Part shown: piece after piece, positions 7,276 to 12,178 of the stretch
Layout of the letters: each line of letters begins with the position of its first letter
Numbering within the stretch: the stretch's first letter is position 1
Assembly: GCA_015662815.1 (NCBI GenBank)
Contig: DQTK01000089.1
Coordinates: 1-12,178, forward strand
From: Aquifex aeolicus
GTDB lineage: Bacteria > Aquificota > Aquificia > Aquificales > Aquificaceae
Length of the DNA stretch: 12,178 nt
Reading direction: 5' to 3'
Notes under the pieces: generated by a model
Seen by the model: the letters and a program-made list of their open reading frames with translations, nothing else
What the model was told of the DNA's origin: nothing
Databases searched by the model: none
Made by a program: the position numbers and the translations under genes

Positions 7276-7626
7276 CTAACTTTTTATAAATTCCCAGCTC
7301 CAAGCCCCTGCTTGTGTGAAAGGAAGTTGTTTCCCTATGTGTTCCTCATATCCCTCAACCCAAATCCATTTTCCGTCCGTTAGAAGTTTAAAGTTGTTAG
7401 TTCTGCCAGCCCATTGCCAGTAGTTGTAGGGAGTAATCCCCATAGCTTTTTTAAATAATTCCAATTCTTGGGGAGTTATTTCACGTACTCCTTTATTTTC
7501 CTCCTCTTCCCTAGATGTTTCCCTACTTGCCTGCTCAGAAATGTTTTTTTCCTCAACTTTCTCTTCCTCTAACTTTTCCAGACTCTCCTTTTTCCCTTTA
7601 AATAATGAAAGTATTCCCTTGAACAT
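7276..7626 (-). CDS. Unknown small protein: acidic linker and aromatic C-terminal domain
   Basis: I do not recognise this 116-residue protein. It begins with a short amphipathic, possibly membrane-touching segment (MFKGILSLFKGKK). Residues 14-50 are highly charged and low-complexity, rich in Glu and Lys, and look like a coiled or disordered linker. The last ~65 residues look folded and are unusually rich in Trp, Tyr and Phe, including YNYWQWAGR, DGKWIWVEGY and AWSWEF. I see no signal peptide and no catalytic motif. It is the first gene of the - strand cluster and lies 25 bases upstream of panB. There is no Shine-Dalgarno before the ATG; a TATATT box at 7635-7640 on the - strand ends eight bases before the start, so the message may be nearly leaderless. 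Steady amino acid character and gene packing suggest it is real. Confidence 0.72.
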   Translation of the reverse strand: MFKGILSLFKGKKESLEKLEEEKVEEKNISEQASRETSREEEENKGVREITPQELELFKKAMGITPYNYWQWAGRTNNFKLLTDGKWIWVEGYEEHIGKQLPFTQAGAWSWEFIKS

Positions 7627-7661
7627 ATTTAAACAATATATGCTCTTTTAGAATATCTCCT
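7627..7661. promoter_or_regulatory. Divergent promoter region, 35 bases
   Basis: Both transcription clusters diverge from these 35 bases. A - strand TATATT (7635-7640) and a + strand TAGAAT (7649-7654) are each about the right distance to put transcription starts at or within two bases of the respective start codons. Neither has a good -35 box and neither gene has a Shine-Dalgarno site. The boxes are my reading of short A+T-rich sequence, so this is tentative. Confidence 0.4.
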
Positions 7662-8279
7662 ATGCTAAGTAGAGAGGATTTTGAAAATTTTGTAAATGAA
7701 TTCGATAAAGGTATTATTACAGATATAGGGACTATAAAGTTAAAAAAGCTATCTCAAGGGAGATTTATAGAGGAGTTTAATCTTGACTTAGAGGTAAATG
7801 GGGAACACCTTATGACTTTAAAGGTCTTTTTGGGAAGAAATCCTTACTGGAATCCGTGGATTGAGGTTTTCGGAATAAAGCCTCGAACTAAGGGTAAAGA
7901 TTTCTGGAATTCGGAAGCCGAAATAAAAGTGTACGACATAATTTCCAGATACTTTCCAAAGGTTTTTGTTGAGTACTTTGAGGACAAAGAAACTGCAAAG
8001 GAGCTTCAAAAGGGGGTTCCGCCGGCACTTTCAAGGCTGGGATTTGAACTTTTAAAGAGAGGATACACATACTTCAGAGATTGGTACATTCCGGAGGGTT
8101 TAATGGAAGGAGGACATAAAATTCAGGCTGAAAAACCCTTAAACGAAGGGATTATAAAGAGACACGCTAAAAAACTTCAAGAAGAGTATGGAGAATTTAT
8201 TCAAAAGTGCACCGATGAAAATTTAAAGAGAAAGATTGAAAAAAGGTATTTAGAATATAATCTCATTACAAATGGGTGA
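7662..8279 (+). CDS. Uncharacterised ~205-residue protein, possibly DUF1122-like
   Basis: This 205-residue soluble protein has no signal peptide or membrane segment. It has conserved-looking segments rather than low complexity: a beta-rich N-terminal half with NPYWNPWIEVFGIKPRTKG (66-84), and a C-terminal half with PPALSRLGFELLKRGYTYFR (119-138), then DWYIPEGLMEGGHKIQAEKP. Size and style suggest the DUF1122 family of thermophilic bacteria and archaea, which I recall as having an acetyltransferase-like fold; this is a memory-based suggestion, and I see no clear acetyl-CoA loop. It heads the + strand cluster and overlaps yjbQ by eight bases, pointing to translational coupling. The ATG has no Shine-Dalgarno; TAGAAT seven bases upstream suggests a leaderless message. 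Confidence 0.75.
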   Translation: MLSREDFENFVNEFDKGIITDIGTIKLKKLSQGRFIEEFNLDLEVNGEHLMTLKVFLGRNPYWNPWIEVFGIKPRTKGKDFWNSEAEIKVYDIISRYFPKVFVEYFEDKETAKELQKGVPPALSRLGFELLKRGYTYFRDWYIPEGLMEGGHKIQAEKPLNEGIIKRHAKKLQEEYGEFIQKCTDENLKRKIEKRYLEYNLITNG

Positions 8280-8679
8280 AGTTCTCAAGATTAGAACTAC
8301 TAAGCATACAAGTATCGTTAATATAACCCATCAAGTTGCGGAAGTTGTAAAAAAGTCGGGTATAAAAGAAGGTATTTGCGTGGTGTACACTCCCCATACA
8401 ACGGCATGTGTTTTTGTAAATGAGGGAGCAGATCCTGATGTTGTAAGGGACTTCGTTCACACTCTGGAAAAGTTAATTCCCTGGAATGACCCAAATTACA
8501 CCCATATGGAAGGAAATTCTGCAGCTCACATAAGGAGTGCCATAATAGGAAACTCAAGGGTAATACCTGTAATAGATGGTCAGCTTGCCCTCGGAACGTG
8601 GGAGTCTATTTTCTTGGCGGATTTTGACGGTCCCAGAGAAAGAAGGGTTTTAGTCTTTGTTATAGGAGAGAAACAATGA
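8272..8679 (+). CDS. yjbQ: YjbQ family protein (UPF0047)
   Basis: This is a small, widely conserved cytoplasmic protein of 135 residues, the full family length. Hallmarks are YTPHTTACVFVNEGADPDV (39-57) with H42, N50 and E51; HMEGNSAAHIRSA (78-90) with H78, E80 and H86; and GQLALGTWESIFLADFDGPR (103-122). The histidines cluster in a pocket and can bind metal or sulfate in solved family structures. E. coli YjbQ has been reported to have weak thiamine phosphate synthase activity, but the physiological role is unsettled. The gene overlaps the unknown gene upstream by eight bases and its stop overlaps the rseP start as ATGA, so the three are probably one transcript. Family assignment is secure; function is not. 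Confidence 0.93.
   Translation: MGEVLKIRTTKHTSIVNITHQVAEVVKKSGIKEGICVVYTPHTTACVFVNEGADPDVVRDFVHTLEKLIPWNDPNYTHMEGNSAAHIRSAIIGNSRVIPVIDGQLALGTWESIFLADFDGPRERRVLVFVIGEKQ
8664..8670 (+). promoter_or_regulatory. Ribosome binding site of rseP
   Basis: AGGAGAG lies inside the end of yjbQ, five bases before the rseP ATG at 8676, and fixes that start. Confidence 0.75.
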
Positions 8680-9974
8680 CTATACTTGCCTTTTTAATTC
8701 TTATAGGTATACTCATTTGGGTTCACGAATTTGGCCACTTTTTAATGGCAAAGTTATTTAGGGTTAGGGTTGAAGTTTTCTCAATAGGTTTCGGTCCGGC
8801 TATAGTAAGGAAACAATGGGGTGAAACCCTCTATCAGATAGCTGTAATTCCATTAGGTGGATACGTAAAGCTTTTCGGAGAAGAAGAAAGAATCTCTGAC
8901 CCTAGAGCTTTTTCCTCAAGGAAACCTTGGCAAAAAATTCTAATAGCCTTAGGAGGTCCCTTGTTTAATTTCATCTTTACTTTACTGGTTTTTACCCTAA
9001 TATACACAATAGGTATAGAAACGCCTAAATACTTTAAAGAAAATGTTGTTATAGGATATGTTGAGAAAAACTCCCTTGCAGAAAAAATAGGGTTAAGACC
9101 CGGGGATAAAATTATCAGAATAGATGGTTATAAAATAAAGCAATGGGATGACCTTAGGGAAGCTCTTCTTAACCTATCCCTTAAGGGAATAAAGGAAACA
9201 GAAATTTATATAGAAAGGGAAGGAAAACTCTTAACCTTTAAACTCCCTATACCAGATGTGAATACCAAAAAAGAAAGTTTAGGTATAGCTCCCAAGATTC
9301 CTCCGATAGTTGGAAAGGTAATTGAAGGTTCTCCTGCATCGCAGATAGGACTAAGGGAAGGAGATAAAATAGTTGAAGTAAATGATAAAAAAATATCCAC
9401 TTGGTATGAGCTTGTCAAAAGAGTTCAAGAAAGTAGAGAAAGACCAATCAAACTCAAAATAAAGAGAGGTAACAATATTATTGAGAAAGAAGTAATACCC
9501 GCTATAAATCCCGGAACCGGAAAACCTTTTCTCGGGGTAATGCCCAAAATCGAAACTGTAAAAGAAAAACATTCTTTAGGAGAAGCTTTGAATTTAGCTG
9601 TTCAAAGGACTTACGAACTTACCGTACTTACCTTCAAAACTCTGTGGGGTCTTATTACAGGTACTGTATCCTTTAAAACCCTCGGAGGCCCGATAGCTAT
9701 AGCTCAATTTGCCGGACAAGCTGCAGAAAGCGGTTTAATTCCGTATCTTTCTATGATGGCATTTATATCGTTGCAACTCGGAATATTCAACCTATTACCT
9801 CTACCAATACTTGATGGAGGGCTAATTCTTCTATTCTTAATAGAATGGTTCAGGGGTAGACCCCTTCCGGAGAAATTTAAAGAAAACTGGCAGAGAATTG
9901 GCTTTGCTTTGATAGTTACCTTGATGATGTTTGTTTTGATAAATGACATTTTGAGACTTCTGGGAGTAAATTAA
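8676..9974 (+). CDS. rseP: RseP site-2 intramembrane zinc protease with two PDZ domains
   Basis: This inner-membrane metalloprotease cuts transmembrane substrates, classically the anti-sigma factor RseA after DegS, and also clears leftover signal peptides. HEFGH at 17-21 supplies two zinc-binding histidines and the catalytic Glu, within the first membrane helix (2-25). LLPLPILDGG at 373-382 carries the third zinc ligand, D380. Further hydrophobic segments lie near 85-112, 355-390 and 408-428. Two PDZ domains sit in between, roughly 122-190 and 208-275, each with the GLRPGD/GLREGD element. The 432 residues are within the normal range (about 420-455). Tandem PDZ structures have been solved for an Aquifex aeolicus RseP homologue, if I recall correctly. 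The start overlaps the yjbQ stop. No rseA or sigma-E gene is in the window, so the substrate here is unknown. Confidence 0.96.
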   Translation: MTILAFLILIGILIWVHEFGHFLMAKLFRVRVEVFSIGFGPAIVRKQWGETLYQIAVIPLGGYVKLFGEEERISDPRAFSSRKPWQKILIALGGPLFNFIFTLLVFTLIYTIGIETPKYFKENVVIGYVEKNSLAEKIGLRPGDKIIRIDGYKIKQWDDLREALLNLSLKGIKETEIYIEREGKLLTFKLPIPDVNTKKESLGIAPKIPPIVGKVIEGSPASQIGLREGDKIVEVNDKKISTWYELVKRVQESRERPIKLKIKRGNNIIEKEVIPAINPGTGKPFLGVMPKIETVKEKHSLGEALNLAVQRTYELTVLTFKTLWGLITGTVSFKTLGGPIAIAQFAGQAAESGLIPYLSMMAFISLQLGIFNLLPLPILDGGLILLFLIEWFRGRPLPEKFKENWQRIGFALIVTLMMFVLINDILRLLGVN

Positions 9975-9981
9975 TTTTACT

Positions 9982-10494
9982 ATGCTTAGGAAGGCTACTG
10001 TAAAAGATGCAAAGAAAATATATGAACTTCTTAACGATTATGCGAAGAAAGGATTACTTCTTCCGAGAAGTTTAAATTCCATATATGAAAACATTCGTGA
10101 TTTCTGGGTTTACGAAGTCGACGGTCAAATTGTCGGATGTGTAGCTCTCCACGTTGTGTGGGAGGACCTTGCGGAAATAAGAAGCCTTGCTGTTAAAGAT
10201 GAGCTTCGCGGGGAAGGTATAGGCAAAGAACTTGTAAAAAAGACCATCGAAGAAGCATGGGAACTCGGAGTAAACAGAGTATTTTCGTTAACCTATGTCA
10301 AAGATTTCTTTAAAAGGTTTGGCTTTATAGAAATAGATAAATCAATACTTCCCCATAAAGTCTGGGGTGAGTGTGTAAACTGTGTTAAGTTTCCCTACTG
10401 TGATGAAGAGGCGGTTTTGTTGGAGCTTTCCGAGGATTATATCCTAAACCTTAAGAATCAAAAGGAATTTTCATGTAAATCTCTTAACTCTTAA
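9982..10494 (+). CDS. GNAT N-acetyltransferase, ArgA-like with Cys cluster
   Basis: This 170-residue cytoplasmic protein has the GNAT fold. The acetyl-CoA loop is RGEGIG at 76-81, preceded by EIRSLAVKDE (66-75), and LTYVKDFFKRFGF (103-115) matches the end of the fold. The C-terminal segment HKVWGECVNCVKFPYCDEEA (125-144), with C131, C134 and C140, is typical of stand-alone GNAT proteins often annotated as N-acetylglutamate synthase, the first step of arginine synthesis. That reaction is a plausible but unproven assignment. The cysteines could bind a metal or form a disulfide. The last ~20 residues add a further cysteine (C165) and look like a tail. The start is seven bases after rseP; GGGAG at 9962-9966 is 15 bases away, longer than ideal. 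Confidence 0.88.
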   Translation: MLRKATVKDAKKIYELLNDYAKKGLLLPRSLNSIYENIRDFWVYEVDGQIVGCVALHVVWEDLAEIRSLAVKDELRGEGIGKELVKKTIEEAWELGVNRVFSLTYVKDFFKRFGFIEIDKSILPHKVWGECVNCVKFPYCDEEAVLLELSEDYILNLKNQKEFSCKSLNS

Positions 10495-10513
10495 TTTGAA
10501 TATCTACATCATT

Positions 10514-10519
10514 TATACT
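10514..10519 (+). promoter_or_regulatory. Possible -10 box for the thioesterase gene
   Basis: TATACT lies nine bases before the ATG at 10529 and would put transcription start two or three bases before it. No good -35 box is visible at the normal spacing; TTGAAT at 10496-10501 is too close. Confidence 0.3.
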
Positions 10520-10528
10520 TAAAAAATT

Positions 10529-10915
10529 ATGGACATAAGAACACATCTAAAAATTGATAAGGAACTCAGTGGTACACCTGTGAAACTCGAAAAAGATTAT
10601 GCTGAAGTTTTGCTGAAAACAAGTGAAAGAATGGCTGCGGACGAGAAGGGACTTCTGCACGGAGGATTTATCTTTTCCTGTGGGGATTATTCTGCAATGC
10701 TTGCTGTAAACCACCCTAACGTAGTACTTGCGGGGGCTAATGTAAAATTTCTAAAACCTGTAAAAGCGGGTGATGAAATAATCTGCAGGGCTAAAGTAGA
10801 AGAAGATAAAGGTAATAAAAAAACCGTTAAAGTTGAATGCTTCAAAGGTAGTGTAAAAGTTTTCGAAGGTATTTTCTATACTGTTATTCCCGAGAAACAT
10901 GTACTGGAGAGGTAA
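10529..10915 (+). CDS. Hotdog-fold thioesterase, PaaI-like
   Basis: This 128-residue cytoplasmic protein has a single hotdog domain, which in this superfamily hydrolyses acyl-CoA thioesters. The key element is LLHGGFIFSCGDYSAMLAVN (42-61). H44-G45-G46 is the HGG motif at the start of the central helix, and D53 sits where PaaI-type enzymes carry a catalytic or binding acid. ANVKFLKPVKAGDEIICRAKV (70-90) is the following beta hairpin, with the usual FLKPVKAGD signature. Length is normal (120-140). The gene follows the GNAT gene by 34 bases and lies four bases before mtnA's preferred start. No Shine-Dalgarno precedes the ATG, unlike mtnA just downstream. The substrate cannot be read from sequence; a FapR-like acyl-binding role is less likely because no DNA-binding domain is present. 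Confidence 0.88.
   Translation: MDIRTHLKIDKELSGTPVKLEKDYAEVLLKTSERMAADEKGLLHGGFIFSCGDYSAMLAVNHPNVVLAGANVKFLKPVKAGDEIICRAKVEEDKGNKKTVKVECFKGSVKVFEGIFYTVIPEKHVLER
10906..10912 (+). promoter_or_regulatory. Ribosome binding site deciding the mtnA start
   Basis: GGAGAGG lies seven bases before ATG 10920, ideal spacing. It lies after the alternative ATG at 10899, so it supports the shorter mtnA protein. Confidence 0.8.
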
Positions 10916-10919
10916 AAGT

Positions 10920-11900
10920 ATGGAAGTAAAACCCTTTTATTGGAAAGGAGATTATCTGCTTTTATTAGACCAAAGAAAACTCCCCCGTGAAGAAATTTGG
11001 CTTGAACTTAGAACCTATGAAGACGTAGCTAAAGCCATAAAAGATATGGCTGTAAGAGGAGCTCCTGCAATAGGTTGTACCGCAGCCTACGGTTTCGTTC
11101 TGGGAATAAAGCTTCAAAGAGAAAATCCGGAAGAGGTTTACGAGACTTTAAAAAATACTAGACCCACCGCCTATAACCTTTTTTGGGCTCTTGAGAGAAT
11201 GATGAAAGCTCTTAGAGAAAACAGAGACCTAGAGGAAGAAGCTAAGAGTATAGAAAAGGAAGATTACGAAGCTAATAAGAAAATGGGAGAATACGGGAGC
11301 CAATTGATTCCCAAAGGTGCTAAAATCCTAACTCATTGTAATACAGGTGCTTTAGCTACGGCAGGGTGGGGGACAGCTCTGGGAGTAATAAGAAGTACAC
11401 ATTATGCGGGAAAAGATATTTTCGTTTGGGTGGATGAAACCAGACCTTACCTTCAGGGTTCAAGACTTACCGCATGGGAACTTTTAAAGGAGGGAATACC
11501 TCATAAAATAATCACGGACAGTACAACGGGATTCTTGATGAGAAAGGGATTGGTAGACTTAGTAATTGTAGGAGCTGACAGAATAACAGCAAGGGGAGAC
11601 GTAGCCAACAAGATAGGAACTTACTCTTTAGCAGTTTTATGTAAGGAACACGGAATACCTTTTTACGTAGCTGCTCCAACTTCAACTATAGACCCAGATA
11701 TAGAAAAGGGGGAAGATATAGTAATCGAGGAACGCTCAGCCAAAGAGGTAAAAAGTTGTGGCGACTGCTTAATAGCTCCTGAAGAGTCCGATGCACTTCA
11801 TATAGCTTTTGATGTTACTCCGGCTAATTTGATAAGTGCAATTATCACGGAAAAAGGAGTATTCAAACCCTATGAAATACTTAATGCTTTAAAAGGTTAG
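10920..11900 (+). CDS. mtnA: 5-methylthioribose-1-phosphate isomerase
   Basis: MtnA converts 5-methylthioribose 1-phosphate to 5-methylthioribulose 1-phosphate in the methionine salvage pathway, in the cytoplasm. It belongs to the eIF2B-alpha/beta/delta-like fold family. With the ATG at 10920 the protein has 326 residues. Motifs are AVRGAPAIG (44-52), THCNTGALATAGWGTALG (138-155) with catalytic C140, VDETRPYLQGSRLTAWEL (171-188), GADRI (218-222) with catalytic D220, and GDVANKIGTY (226-235). The C140/D220 pair distinguishes it from non-catalytic eIF2B subunits. AFDVTPANLISAIITEKG (296-313) matches the family's end. The frame extends upstream to ATG 10899, adding seven residues and overlapping the thioesterase gene, but the GGAGAGG site favours 10920. 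Ribose-1,5-bisphosphate isomerase is a related alternative but fits these motifs less well. No other salvage gene is in the window. Confidence 0.95.
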   Translation: MEVKPFYWKGDYLLLLDQRKLPREEIWLELRTYEDVAKAIKDMAVRGAPAIGCTAAYGFVLGIKLQRENPEEVYETLKNTRPTAYNLFWALERMMKALRENRDLEEEAKSIEKEDYEANKKMGEYGSQLIPKGAKILTHCNTGALATAGWGTALGVIRSTHYAGKDIFVWVDETRPYLQGSRLTAWELLKEGIPHKIITDSTTGFLMRKGLVDLVIVGADRITARGDVANKIGTYSLAVLCKEHGIPFYVAAPTSTIDPDIEKGEDIVIEERSAKEVKSCGDCLIAPEESDALHIAFDVTPANLISAIITEKGVFKPYEILNALKG

Positions 11901-11945
11901 GAGAGTAAGCACGAAAGACCGTAAATTTTCTTTTTCCTAACAATA

Positions 11946-12178
11946 TTATTCATATTCAAAAGTTTCCCTAAACTTCCGTTCAAACTCATTGTAATCTTTA
12001 CAAACAACGAAAACTTCCTGAACAGAAGTCCCCACCTTATAAAGTAATTTATAACCTGTAATTGTTTTATATTTCAAGAATAACCCTTTTGAACCTCTTC
12101 CCTTATTTTGCCTGATAATTCTTCCAGGGATTATGCTTTCAACACAATCCCATTTTTCTATCTCTTTCAGATAATTAC
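11946..12178 (-). CDS. 3' part of a gene resembling DUF2103, cut by the window edge
   Basis: Only the C-terminal 76 residues are inside the window; the start lies beyond 12178. The - strand frame is open from the edge to a TAA at 11946-11948. It contains ESIIPGRIIRQNKGRGSKGL, then TGYKLLYKVGTSVQEVFVVC (residues 40-59 of the visible part), ending in charged residues. The pattern IPGRI ... TG.KL ... G.SVQEVF looks like the DUF2103 family, described as predicted metal-binding proteins of unknown role; that match is from memory. The gene converges on mtnA with 45 bases between the stops. I see no convincing terminator hairpin there, only T-rich sequence near 11926-11937. Confidence 0.7.
   Translation of the reverse strand, partial: NYLKEIEKWDCVESIIPGRIIRQNKGRGSKGLFLKYKTITGYKLLYKVGTSVQEVFVVCKDYNEFERKFRETFEYE

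Noticed and set aside
10899..10919. ATG at 10899 as the mtnA start
   Set aside because: It overlaps the thioesterase gene and lies upstream of the strong GGAGAGG site, which has ideal spacing to ATG 10920.
11901..11945. Bidirectional terminator between mtnA and the edge gene
   Set aside because: There is a T-rich run, but I could not find a stem of more than a few base pairs next to it.

Overview
The window looks like chromosome from a hyperthermophilic, Gram-negative, Aquifex-type bacterium. The DNA is moderately A+T-rich and arginine is mostly AGA/AGG. The proteins are rich in Lys and Glu, and genes are packed with overlaps or gaps of a few bases. RseP shows an inner/outer-membrane organism, and the CRISPR-type repeat resembles the Aquifex aeolicus repeat as I remember it. 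The species call is inference; the gene calls do not depend on it.

Layout. Bases 1-298 hold a two-repeat CRISPR remnant and then the leader of the first gene. On the + strand, 299-1973 carries a RicT/PSP1-family protein and a compact, divergent RlmN/Cfr-type radical SAM enzyme. Bases 1974-2388 have no intact gene but keep a decayed TnpB zinc-ribbon fragment on the - strand. Bases 2389-7626 form a tight - strand cluster, in transcription order: small unknown protein, panB, pilB-type ATPase, aroA, Xaa-Pro peptidase. A divergent 35-base gap (7627-7661) separates it from a + strand cluster: unknown ~205-residue protein, yjbQ, rseP, GNAT acetyltransferase, hotdog thioesterase, mtnA. At the right edge a - strand gene (11946 to the window end) converges on mtnA; its C-terminal part resembles DUF2103.

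How the genes relate. Most products are housekeeping enzymes: pantothenate (PanB), the shikimate pathway (AroA), methionine salvage (MtnA), peptide turnover, envelope stress proteolysis (RseP) and pilus or secretion energy (PilB). The two clusters join genes from unrelated pathways, as is known for Aquifex operons, so co-transcription here is weak evidence for shared function. RicT plus an RlmN-like enzyme is the one pairing with a possible common theme, RNA metabolism.

I do not see a clear new defence or mobile system. The best second-look items are the mini-CRISPR, the TnpB remnant, the divergent RlmN-like enzyme, three possible leaderless genes, two poorly characterised proteins flanking the divergent promoter, and the edge gene.
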